DNA of 14,046 bases from an uncultured Pseudomonadota bacterium (GTDB lineage Bacteria > Pseudomonadota > Alphaproteobacteria > Rs-D84), in the NCBI GenBank assembly GCA_900313285.1, contig OMQP01000018.1:1-14046 (forward strand), written 5' to 3'. A program made the translations under genes and the position numbers. Each line of letters begins with the position of its first letter. Position 1 is the stretch's first letter. The notes under the pieces are model-generated. The model saw only the letters and a program-made list of their open reading frames with translations, was not told the origin of the DNA and did not search any database. Below are positions 6,647 through 14,046 of this stretch, piece after piece.

Positions 6647-9260
6647 TTGTTATCCGTATTGTCTCATCATCAACGTATGCATCTTTAATTTGTGACAAAA
6701 CATTCCATAATTGTTTGTGCCACACCACATCAGGCGTACGATCCATATCACAACCATAAATATACAGTTTATCTGCTGTTCGTGTCATGGCAACATAAAG
6801 CAATCTGTAATATTCTGCTATCATATCTTGTTTATTTGACTGTTGCACAGATTCAAGTATTTCCGAATTTCCAGTATTCCACAACCAAACATCATATTTT
6901 TTATTATCATGCAAATAATTAACACTTAATATCGCGTCCATTTTAGGAAAATACATCGTATCTATCAAAAAAACAATTTTTGATGACAAACCCTTACTGC
7001 CATGTACTGTCATTATACGCACCCCAGCAGACGCATCCATATCGCGTTTAATTTCACTGTCACCTGTTATAAACCATTTTAAGAAATGATGCAATGTCCC
7101 CGGTTGTGTTCTTTCGTAAGCCAAACAAATTGTTAAAAATTCTTCCAGTGGATCAACTATATGTTTACCCAGTGCAGCAATAAATTTTTGACGCACATTA
7201 TTTTTATTTAAAACATATGTAAAAAATGAATATGGCGACATAGTTTTTGAATGTTCAATCATGTCACAAAGGTCATCATAAATATCAATATGAACATCTT
7301 TTAAAATTTCAAATATAGTCGGCAAAAAATCATCTGTTTTTGCGTTTTGTCTTAATTTGCACAAATTAAAAATATCGGCTTCTTTCAATCTATAAAATGG
7401 ACTTTTTAACACACAACATAAACTATAATCATCAGCGGTATTTATACAGAATCTGACCAGGTTCAACATGTCTTTTACAGCAGAAAATTCTGGTAATTTT
7501 ATTCTGTCATTACCTGCAATAGCTATACCCTTTTTCTTTAATGCTGTAGACAAAGGTTCAACGAACGAACCACGTTTTTGAACCAATACCATTATATCTT
7601 TTGGATCGCATTTTTCGCATTTAATTACATCTTCTATTTTATCAGCAATCATACGAACATATAATCTGTTTTTATCAGCGCCTTTTTCTTCACATTTAAA
7701 CACATTATGCATCTCTACAAATCCTGGTTGTCCAATTCGATGACACACGTGTTTATTATTATTAAAACCTGTTTTAGCAACAATATCGGGGTTATCAAAG
7801 AAATAATCTACTGTTTTTAATACTGGTTCAACAGATCTAAAACTCTGATCTAGAGACACTTCTTGAATTGTTCTGTAGTTGTTTTGTATCTGCTCTGCAA
7901 TAGCGACTCGACTTGCTGCAAATGCATCCGGATCAGCATTTTGAAAACCGTATATAGATTGTTTTGTATCGCCAACAACAAATAAAGAACGATTATTCGC
8001 ATCATCGCCATTTGCAAAGAAATCACCTGCTAAATTACGCAATATATTCCATTGTTGTGGGCTGGTATCCTGAGCTTCATCCACAAGAATATGCGACAAA
8101 GAAACATCCAACTGAGATAAAACCCACCCCATAACATCGGGCTTTTCAAATAGTTTTTGTGTATAAAGAATCAAATCTTCAAAATCTAGTAAATTATACT
8201 CTTGTTTTATTTGTCTGTAAACAGATGCAAACTCCATAGATAAATCAAACAACGCAAGAGTGTTTTCAAAAATCGCTTTATTCAGCAAATATTGCTTAAT
8301 CTTATAAACACGCTGGGCTTCATCAACCAAAAACTCTTGTTTCAAAACATTGTTTATAATCATATTATCTTTGGTAAGATACGCAGTTGCATATTTTTCA
8401 AAATTTATAGTATTTTCAATATACTGTTGAGTTAAAACTATAATTTTTTGTATGTATTGTGCCGGCTTTTTTGATGATTTTTCGACATCTTTAGCAAAAT
8501 CGATAATCTTTGTTAAATATTTCGGTTTAAAATCTATATCTTGTTCTTGTTCAATATTTAAAATTTTTCGCGTTGTTTCAATAAAATATTTACGATATTC
8601 GTCCACATTATTAACCTGAAAGAAATATCTGTATCGTCCCAATAATAATTCACGTAAATCTTCAAGAAAATATTCAGATTTAATATCAATTATCTTATAA
8701 AAAGCATCCAAAGTTTTAGCAGAATCGCTGTCCTTATTGAACGATTGTTGAATCATACGATTAAAAGCTTCATCCAATAAAACAGTTTGCGCGGAGCCAG
8801 ACACTAAAGACCATGTTGGCGAAAGCCCTGCTTCCAATGGAAAACGGTGCAATATTTCTTCACAAAAGCTATGTATTGTTTTAATTTTTAATATGTCAGG
8901 ATTGTCTATGTATACAAAAAACACTTTGCGTGCCAAATCCAAATCATTTTTAGTCACAGGTGTTTTTTCAACGACGAATTCTAGCAATTCTTTTAAATCG
9001 TCATCGTTTGCCATAGACCATTCGCGCAAACCAGACAAAATACGATTACGCATTTCGCCAGCTGCAGCATTTGTATATGTTAAACAAAGTATTCCTGTAT
9101 TATTCAATTCGCCATACAGGTTAGAACGAAACAAAATTCGCAAAAGTCGCTGAATTAAAGCCTTGGTTTTTCCGGTTCCGGCATTGGCCTGAACCCATAT
9201 GTTTTCCGAAGGATTCGAAGCTTTGATTTGATCTGATGAAAAATTTGGTTTTTCTTTCAT
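6627..9260 (-). CDS. addA: AddA-type UvrD/Rep superfamily helicase lacking its nuclease domain
   Basis: AddA is the helicase-nuclease subunit of AddAB, which resects double-strand breaks for RecA. This 877-residue polypeptide has all superfamily 1A motifs: Q-motif region at 8-14, Walker A ANAGTGKT at 25-32, motif Ia LTYTNAAAGEMRNR at 60-73, IKTIHSFC at 126-133, motif II VDEAQDTSP at 393-401, motif III GDTKQSIYGFQNAD at 430-443, motif IV DQSFRS at 471-476, motif V TVHGSKGL at 751-758 and motif VI YVAMTRT at 822-828. Full AddA is usually near 1,150-1,200 residues; here the chain stops soon after motif VI and the nuclease follows in another frame. addB, commonly just upstream in Alphaproteobacteria, is absent from the window. 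The start at 9260 has AAGAG at 9270-9266. Confidence 0.9.
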   Translation of the reverse strand: MKEKPNFSSDQIKASNPSENIWVQANAGTGKTKALIQRLLRILFRSNLYGELNNTGILCLTYTNAAAGEMRNRILSGLREWSMANDDDLKELLEFVVEKTPVTKNDLDLARKVFFVYIDNPDILKIKTIHSFCEEILHRFPLEAGLSPTWSLVSGSAQTVLLDEAFNRMIQQSFNKDSDSAKTLDAFYKIIDIKSEYFLEDLRELLLGRYRYFFQVNNVDEYRKYFIETTRKILNIEQEQDIDFKPKYLTKIIDFAKDVEKSSKKPAQYIQKIIVLTQQYIENTINFEKYATAYLTKDNMIINNVLKQEFLVDEAQRVYKIKQYLLNKAIFENTLALFDLSMEFASVYRQIKQEYNLLDFEDLILYTQKLFEKPDVMGWVLSQLDVSLSHILVDEAQDTSPQQWNILRNLAGDFFANGDDANNRSLFVVGDTKQSIYGFQNADPDAFAASRVAIAEQIQNNYRTIQEVSLDQSFRSVEPVLKTVDYFFDNPDIVAKTGFNNNKHVCHRIGQPGFVEMHNVFKCEEKGADKNRLYVRMIADKIEDVIKCEKCDPKDIMVLVQKRGSFVEPLSTALKKKGIAIAGNDRIKLPEFSAVKDMLNLVRFCINTADDYSLCCVLKSPFYRLKEADIFNLCKLRQNAKTDDFLPTIFEILKDVHIDIYDDLCDMIEHSKTMSPYSFFTYVLNKNNVRQKFIAALGKHIVDPLEEFLTICLAYERTQPGTLHHFLKWFITGDSEIKRDMDASAGVRIMTVHGSKGLSSKIVFLIDTMYFPKMDAILSVNYLHDNKKYDVWLWNTGNSEILESVQQSNKQDMIAEYYRLLYVAMTRTADKLYIYGCDMDRTPDVVWHKQLWNVLSQIKDAYVDDETIRITNDTKFE

Positions 9261-9268
9261 TTATACTC

Positions 9269-9297
9269 TTGCTTTCTTTGAAAGATTTTAGTATAAA
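9269..9297 (+). promoter_or_regulatory. candidate promoter of the coiled-coil membrane protein
   Basis: TTGCTT at 9269-9274 and TATAAA at 9292-9297 are separated by 17 bases, the same -35 sequence and spacing as the candidate at 2360-2388. The expected start is near 9304, leaving a leader of about 36 bases with a strong ribosome binding site AGGAG at 9326-9330. Confidence 0.5.
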
Positions 9298-9313
9298 TTT
9301 CCTTAGAGTTCAA
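9285..9313 (-). promoter_or_regulatory. candidate addA promoter
   Basis: On the minus strand TTGAAC at 9313-9308 and TAAAAT at 9290-9285 are separated by 17 bases. The expected start is near 9278, giving a leader of roughly 18 bases that carries the AAGAG site. It overlaps the promoter proposed for the divergent gene, so the two may interfere or be co-regulated. Confidence 0.5.
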
Positions 9314-9339
9314 GGATGATATTTTAGGAGAAAGAAATT

Positions 9340-11259
9340 ATGAATCAAACGCTGTTGATTATTGCTTTGTCACTAGGTTTTCTGTTGTTTATAAACCTGA
9401 TTTGTTTATTCTTTATTTCACGCAAATCTCAACGTGTTATGCATTCTTTGCTAGAAATTATGACGCATCCTGAACAAACAAAAATCAAAGATGCCACCCG
9501 CGTTCTGCAAACATTATTCAAAGACGAAATTACAAAGATAGATAATAATTTTAAAACAATGGCAGAAGCATTAAACGAACAAATTATTCATACTGAACAA
9601 ATAAAAAACGTTTTATGCGAACAAAATAACAAACTGCTTGAAACTGCTGATGACGCAACCAAAAAAATTGCAAACATGTCCCAAAGATTAGAAAATACAG
9701 TTGATGGGCTAGATAAAATTGTTTCTTCTAATGGCTGGAACGAAGTTAAATATACTACGGACAATTTTTCTGCCACTGTTGAAAGTTTATTAAATAAAAT
9801 AAATGATACAAGTGCAACAACCACAGAGCACGCCACACAAATCCAAGAACAAATTAATCAATGCATTGAAACAGAAAAAGATATTTCTGAACAATTACAT
9901 GCTAATTTCACAGCTAATACCGAAAACATGAATGCTTTGACAGCATCGACAAAAGAATTAGAACAACAATTAACAAATATCAGCGAAAGCGTCACAAATG
10001 GATTTGACAATGTTACAAAAGCATCCACTCAATACGATGAGCAAATGCATCAAAATGATAAATTATTAAGCGATTATTTAACAAAACTTTCTGAATTCAC
10101 AAAACGTGCTGGCAAGGAATTAACTCGTCAGGTTGACACAATGACATCTACGGCAAATGTTGTTGCAGCAAACATACGTCTTGCTGAAACATCTATAAAA
10201 AAACAATCACGCGAATTACAAAGTGCAATAGATACATTGAGCAATTCTACAACGGACACAACGCAATCCGTACGTGAAATCGCCAATGAATTGTCTGGAT
10301 TAACCAACAAATTTGATACGGAAATACACGACTTTTCAACCAGTGTTGTCAAAGAATTACAGGATGTTTCCGGGGTTGCAAACACAACTCTTGAAAATAC
10401 TAAAACTGCAGCCACAGAATTTGCAAATTCTGTGAAAAGTATGGGGATTGGTGTACGCGAAACTTTGATTGAAATGAACAAAGCACACACTCAATTATCA
10501 GGGCAATCTGAAAACCTGATTAAAATGTCTACTGAAACCACAGAACAATTAAAACCATTATCTGAATTGATTGAAAAATATTATGCAGCCCTGCCCGATT
10601 TGGCATCTGGTTCACGTGACATGAGCGAAAATCTTAATCAGATTGTGAACAATTTGGTTGAAAAGATAAATATTATGAAAACAACTATCGCAGAATCTTT
10701 AGATAATATAAATACATCATCAAACCAATTAGGATCTTTAGCTGGGGAATCACGTCAACAAATGATAGAGTTAATGTCAGATTATGCCAAAGCTGTTGAT
10801 GCAATGCAAAGTTTAAACAAACAAATGATGGTTGCTCGCGCATCTGCACCGATGGACGCAATAAAAGTTGCACCAGGCACATCTTTTAAACCAATCAGCA
10901 CAAAAGATTTTATGTCAAATACAGAGAAATTATTTGAAAAATTATACGAACAATCTGTTGATTTAACACGCGCATCAGGCGCACAAATTCCAGATATAGT
11001 TTGGAAAAAATATAATGATGGCGACAATAAAATATTTGCAAAATGGCTGGTAAAAATGTTTAACGCCACAGATAAAAAGCAAATTCGCGATTTATTAAAA
11101 TCTGATAAAGTATTTAATTCTCAGGCAACCCAATTTATCCGCAATTTTGAAAAGATATTAAACGGTGCAGATCAAACAAACGATGCTGACAAAGTAAAAT
11201 CGGCCCTGTTAAAAACGGATTTAGGTATCATATATAATACGATCCATAAAATATCATAA
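9340..11259 (+). CDS. membrane-anchored coiled-coil protein, function unknown
   Basis: This 639-residue protein starts with a hydrophobic helix at residues 4-26, followed by Arg/Lys (SRKSQR). The basic residues after the helix predict that the bulk of the protein faces the cytoplasm. Residues from about 35 to 510 are Gln/Asn/Thr/Ser-rich and almost entirely helical, with coiled-coil character and no Pro-rich breaks. The last 115 residues form a distinct domain containing DLTRASGAQIPDIVWKKY, GDNKIFAKWLVKM and a terminal LLKTDLGIIYNTI. This end resembles a conserved C-terminal domain I recall in alphaproteobacterial hypothetical proteins (pattern PDxxWKRYxxGDRxxFxxRL); I cannot check this. The architecture of anchor, long coil and globular end recalls RmuC or tip-localised scaffold proteins, but no nuclease motif is visible. 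It is divergent from addA; AGGAG at 9326-9330 fixes the start. Confidence 0.88.
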   Translation: MNQTLLIIALSLGFLLFINLICLFFISRKSQRVMHSLLEIMTHPEQTKIKDATRVLQTLFKDEITKIDNNFKTMAEALNEQIIHTEQIKNVLCEQNNKLLETADDATKKIANMSQRLENTVDGLDKIVSSNGWNEVKYTTDNFSATVESLLNKINDTSATTTEHATQIQEQINQCIETEKDISEQLHANFTANTENMNALTASTKELEQQLTNISESVTNGFDNVTKASTQYDEQMHQNDKLLSDYLTKLSEFTKRAGKELTRQVDTMTSTANVVAANIRLAETSIKKQSRELQSAIDTLSNSTTDTTQSVREIANELSGLTNKFDTEIHDFSTSVVKELQDVSGVANTTLENTKTAATEFANSVKSMGIGVRETLIEMNKAHTQLSGQSENLIKMSTETTEQLKPLSELIEKYYAALPDLASGSRDMSENLNQIVNNLVEKINIMKTTIAESLDNINTSSNQLGSLAGESRQQMIELMSDYAKAVDAMQSLNKQMMVARASAPMDAIKVAPGTSFKPISTKDFMSNTEKLFEKLYEQSVDLTRASGAQIPDIVWKKYNDGDNKIFAKWLVKMFNATDKKQIRDLLKSDKVFNSQATQFIRNFEKILNGADQTNDADKVKSALLKTDLGIIYNTIHKIS

Positions 11260-11277
11260 AAACGTCAGCTGTTTTTT
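11258..11277. terminator. possible weak bidirectional terminator
   Basis: AAAAAC (11258-11263) pairs with GTTTTT (11271-11276) around a 7-base loop, between two convergent stop codons 20 bases apart. The stem is nearly all A-T, but it would place a run of U's on the 3' side in either direction. Weak support. Confidence 0.3.
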
Positions 11278-11279
11278 AT

Positions 11280-11897
11280 TTAATTAGTATGTTGATTCAA
11301 TGAATGCAAGAAAACGCGTAATTCATCGTCAAAAGATAGCATATACGGGTTACATGTAACAATATGATCTGGATATAATTTTGCAGCACGAAAATCAGAT
11401 ATATTGCATGTGTTTGCACGACGCACATCTAAATCATTTGGCATATTTTGACGTTTTTTTGCAATTTCGAAATTATCAATTGGTGGTGTAAACCACAAAA
11501 TACGAAATTCATATTTTTTACCCAATTTATGCATACGAAACCAATCTATCATTTGACGAACATATCTAGGTTGAATTACATCATATGTAAAATTAGTACC
11601 TATGTGATCATATATTTCAAATTCAGGGACTCCGTATAACCACTTTGGCATGCCAGGTTTCCAAAACTGTTCGTTTACAAATAATTTTGTAGCAAATCTT
11701 TCAGTGTCAAAATAAGGTTCGTCACGAAAATAATATTCACGACCGTCTTGTTCTCCATCACGCATAGGACGCGTCGTGGCGGATTTAAGATTGTAAAAAG
11801 CACCCTGTGGCAAAACATTTTTAATAAAATATGATTTTCCACTGCCTGACAACCCTGTACAAAATAACACCGTTTTCTTTTTCATAATACCACGCAT
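11280..11897 (-). CDS. guanylate-kinase-like P-loop protein
   Basis: A 205-residue P-loop NTPase of the guanylate kinase superfamily. The P-loop GLSGSGKS is at 15-22. The GMP-binding signature follows as SATTRPMRDGEQDGREYYF at 39-57, keeping the Arg43, Arg46, Glu49 and Tyr55 equivalents of Gmk. A basic lid-like region (AKKRQNMPNDLDVRR) lies at 146-160, and DHIVTCNP at 177-184 matches the usual YDyvvvN segment. The middle (FWKPGMPKWLYGVPEFEIYD) departs from canonical Gmk, so the acceptor may not be GMP; it could be a second, divergent Gmk or a kinase for another substrate. The first ATG at 11897 touches the T tract of the preceding terminator; Met5 at 11885 (MKKKTVLFCTG) is the more natural start. 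Neither has a good ribosome binding site. Confidence 0.78.
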   Translation of the reverse strand: MRGIMKKKTVLFCTGLSGSGKSYFIKNVLPQGAFYNLKSATTRPMRDGEQDGREYYFRDEPYFDTERFATKLFVNEQFWKPGMPKWLYGVPEFEIYDHIGTNFTYDVIQPRYVRQMIDWFRMHKLGKKYEFRILWFTPPIDNFEIAKKRQNMPNDLDVRRANTCNISDFRAAKLYPDHIVTCNPYMLSFDDELRVFLHSLNQHTN

Positions 11898-11917
11898 AAA
11901 AAGCCCGCAGTGCGGGC
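11898..11917 (-). terminator. rho-independent terminator after rpoD
   Basis: On the minus strand GCCCGC and GCGGGC form a 6-bp GC-only stem with a 3-base loop, followed by five T's. It lies 8 bases after the rpoD stop and ends exactly where the first possible start codon of the kinase-like gene begins, so expression of that gene needs read-through or a promoter I cannot see. Confidence 0.85.
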
Positions 11918-11924
11918 AATGTTG

Positions 11925-14012
11925 TTAATCTTCCAAGAAACTGCGCAATTTACGTGCACGTGTTGGATGTTTCAACTTATTTAATGCCTTTTGTTCAATC
12001 TGACGGATACGTTCACGTGTCACACCGATATATTCACCAACTTCTTCTAATGTGCTGGTTTTGTTAGTAGACATACCAAAACGTTGACGTAAAACAGTTT
12101 CTTCTTTTGGATCCAATTCTGACAAAATTTGTGTAACGATTTTACGCAAATTCTTTTGTGCAGCCGATGTAAATGGATTTTTAGCTGTTTCGTCAGCAAT
12201 GATTTCAATACGAGAACTGTCGTCTTCGCTGCCAACTGGCGCTTCCAAAGACATAGGTTTAAGATTGACCTTCATCGCCTTGTGAATCTTATCTACTGGC
12301 AAATAAATAATCTTTGATAATTCTTCAGCAGTTGGTTGACGACCATATTTATGCATAAACTGACGCGATGCGCGTTGAATTTTATGGATATTATCTATCA
12401 TGTGCACAGGTATACGAATTGTACGTGCCTGGTCTGCAATACTACGTGAAATACCCTGTTGTATCCAGTTTGTAGCATAAGTAGAAAATTTATTACCCAA
12501 ACGATAATCAAATTTATCAACTGCTTTCATCAAGCCAATATTACCATCTTGAACCAAATCAGAGAAATCAAGCCCCAGACCACGATTGCTAGATTTCTTA
12601 GCAAATTTAATAACCAGACGCAGATTGGCTTCTATCATTTCACGCTTTGCACGTGCAGCTTCGCTTTGTCCACGACGCACCAATTCAACTACTTTTTTAT
12701 ATTCTGATGTTGGTTGGCCCGTTTCTTTAGCTATTGCAGTAATATCTTCCTGGATTTTTAAAACATCCTCTTTATGTTTTATAGCAAAGTTCTGCCATGC
12801 TGTACTTTTATTTTTGGCTAATTTCTTAACCCAATTACGATTTAATTCGTTTCCAGTATATTCAGCCAAGAAATCTTCACGTTTAACCTTGCAAGCAAGT
12901 GCAAGACGCAACATTTTGCCTTCCAATCCCATCAGCAATTGGTCGCGTTGTGTTAATTTTTCCATAATTTCGGCAATTCTGTCATCGTTAAGACGAATTT
13001 TTCCGACATATTCAAACAATTCCAAACGTGATTTTGTATATTTTTTTTCTAATGCTTCATCTGGCTTAGATGATGTTAACAAATTTTCCAAACGCTTTGC
13101 TTGCAATTTCTGCATACCAGAGAAAATTCGTTTTATTTTAGAGAACAATTCTGTAATCATAGGCATCAAAGCATCTTCCATTACAGGAATTGGTACACCA
13201 GACGAACTGCGACCAGAATCTTCTTTTTTGCCTTCTTCGTCTTCGTCGTCTAAATCTTCATCGTCTTCATCTTCGGACACAGAATCTTCTAACGCATCAA
13301 GATCTTCATCGTTTAAATCGTCAACCTGGTCCACACCTTTAGATTTTAAAGTGTCCGCCAATGCAGCCAAAGATTTTTGTTCGGATTCACTGGAATACAT
13401 AACTTCCAAATTGACAATATGACGAAGGCGAATATCACCATTTAATAATTGTTGATACCAATCAAGCATTGCTTGAATTGTCATAGGGCTTTCACAAAGT
13501 CCATAAACCATCAAACGAGAAGCTGCTTCTATACGTTGTGCGATAGCAATTTCACCTGCAGCGGTCAATAATTGAACTGTACCAATTTGTTTAAGATAAG
13601 ATTGAACAGAATCTTGAACACCCAAAACCAAATTACCAGTTGAACTGCGTTCCAATTGTTTCGCATAATGTTCATAATCGTCTTCATTGACATCAACCTG
13701 TTCTGCATCAGCATTCAATAAATCGCGGGTTTTATCACGATTATAATCTTCGTCGTCTTCTTCGTAATATTTTTCCATATCACGTGCGAATCTATTTCCG
13801 TCTGTTTCGAGAATTTCAAGACCTAAATCTTGTTTAAAAAATTCAAGCACTTCTTCTTTTTCTTCATCAGGGACTTCATCTGCTGTTATTGCTGCATCAA
13901 AATCCATTTGAGACAGATAGCCGTCTTCACTTGAAACAAGCGCCAATTCTTTCAAACTTTCTGGTAAAGAATCAATCAATAATCTTGTTGCTTCATCTAG
14001 TTTTTTAGCCAT
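11925..14012 (-). CDS. rpoD: RNA polymerase sigma factor RpoD (sigma-70)
   Basis: Primary sigma factor. The 695-residue product has region 1.1 at about 8-70, region 1.2 DSVQSYLKQIGTVQLLTAAGE at 134-154, a long non-conserved region with a very acidic stretch at about 229-266, regions 2.1-2.4 at about 453-545 (EANLRLVIKFAKK, NIGLMKAVDKFDYR, then RSIADQARTIRIPVHMI), region 3 at about 546-610, and region 4 ending in VTRERIRQIEQKALNKLKHPTR and SFLED, with the -35 reading helix intact. The clear region 1.1 and 1.2 and the length mark it as the housekeeping factor rather than an alternative sigma. Oddities: in region 2.3/2.4 residue 515 is Asn where E. coli has Trp433, Asn507 replaces Tyr425 and Gln518 replaces Arg436; two extra residues lie in NRGLGLDFSDL. 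Start: ATG 14012 with AAAGG at 14024-14020, spaced 7 bases. Confidence 0.97.
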   Translation of the reverse strand: MAKKLDEATRLLIDSLPESLKELALVSSEDGYLSQMDFDAAITADEVPDEEKEEVLEFFKQDLGLEILETDGNRFARDMEKYYEEDDEDYNRDKTRDLLNADAEQVDVNEDDYEHYAKQLERSSTGNLVLGVQDSVQSYLKQIGTVQLLTAAGEIAIAQRIEAASRLMVYGLCESPMTIQAMLDWYQQLLNGDIRLRHIVNLEVMYSSESEQKSLAALADTLKSKGVDQVDDLNDEDLDALEDSVSEDEDDEDLDDEDEEGKKEDSGRSSSGVPIPVMEDALMPMITELFSKIKRIFSGMQKLQAKRLENLLTSSKPDEALEKKYTKSRLELFEYVGKIRLNDDRIAEIMEKLTQRDQLLMGLEGKMLRLALACKVKREDFLAEYTGNELNRNWVKKLAKNKSTAWQNFAIKHKEDVLKIQEDITAIAKETGQPTSEYKKVVELVRRGQSEAARAKREMIEANLRLVIKFAKKSSNRGLGLDFSDLVQDGNIGLMKAVDKFDYRLGNKFSTYATNWIQQGISRSIADQARTIRIPVHMIDNIHKIQRASRQFMHKYGRQPTAEELSKIIYLPVDKIHKAMKVNLKPMSLEAPVGSEDDSSRIEIIADETAKNPFTSAAQKNLRKIVTQILSELDPKEETVLRQRFGMSTNKTSTLEEVGEYIGVTRERIRQIEQKALNKLKHPTRARKLRSFLED

Positions 14013-14046
14013 AAAAAAACCTTTGATTTATTTGTGAAACATAAAA

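Noticed and set aside
6627..6652. Programmed -1 frameshift joining the two addA ORFs
   Set aside because: The nuclease is in the +1 frame relative to the helicase, so a classical -1 slippery heptamer cannot serve, and no recognised +1 recoding site such as the prfB type is present. Coupled re-initiation is simpler.
12586..13422. Long + strand reading frame encoding a serine-rich protein
   Set aside because: It is antisense to rpoD, and the serine runs are simply the complement of the Asp/Glu codons of the acidic non-conserved region. It has no ribosome binding site or family resemblance.
14013..14046. Tail of a dnaG-like gene upstream of rpoD
   Set aside because: Only 34 bases are available; one frame has a stop but the few residues before it match nothing, so no gene can be claimed.
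1..14046. Mobile element, CRISPR array, tRNA, or multi-gene defence system
   Set aside because: No direct-repeat arrays, transposase or integrase motifs, terminal inverted repeats or tRNA-like folds were seen. The membrane coiled-coil protein was considered as a ZorA-like component, but it has only one N-terminal membrane helix, no MotA-like region and no ZorB neighbour.

Overview
The window looks like chromosomal core DNA from an AT-rich alphaproteobacterium, probably a streamlined or host-associated one. Three things point that way. The trmD-rplS pair is followed by a secreted DUF2155 protein, a family I know from Alphaproteobacteria. The repair helicase is of the AddA type. A membrane coiled-coil protein ends in a domain resembling one I associate with alphaproteobacterial hypothetical proteins. 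Genes are tightly packed, there is no gene-free stretch above about 80 bases, and I see no mobile element, tRNA, rRNA, CRISPR array or sign of transfer. I cannot name the genus.

Layout. (1) Positions 1-2378, + strand: the 3' end of trmD, rplS, a DUF2155 protein, a small single-pass membrane protein and tsaD, all nearly touching and closed by a clear rho-independent terminator. (2) Positions 2383-4521, + strand: a new unit starts from a promoter nested in that terminator and appears to make a leaderless mRNA. It encodes a 166-residue protein with a Cys-His-Asp pattern, xseA (TTG start) and a DUF488-type protein. (3) Positions 4511-9260, - strand: a repair block of an AddA-type helicase, a separate AddA-type nuclease ORF (a split addA) and recN, which has its own apparently leaderless promoter inside the unit. 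(4) Positions 9261-9339: a compact divergent promoter region. (5) Positions 9340-11259, + strand: a 639-residue membrane-anchored coiled-coil protein. (6) Positions 11280-14012, - strand: rpoD, a terminator, then a guanylate-kinase-like P-loop protein that starts right against the terminator's T tract.

Functionally the left operon serves translation (tRNA m1G37 methylation, ribosomal protein L19, tRNA t6A synthesis). The middle is rich in DNA end processing and recombination (XseA, RecN, split AddA). The right end holds the housekeeping sigma factor. The observations most worth a second look are the clean two-ORF split of addA with both catalytic halves intact, the non-aromatic residue at a nearly invariant tryptophan position of RpoD region 2.3, and the two candidate leaderless transcripts (recN and the 166-residue protein). 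I did not find an evident new multi-gene defence or mobile system.
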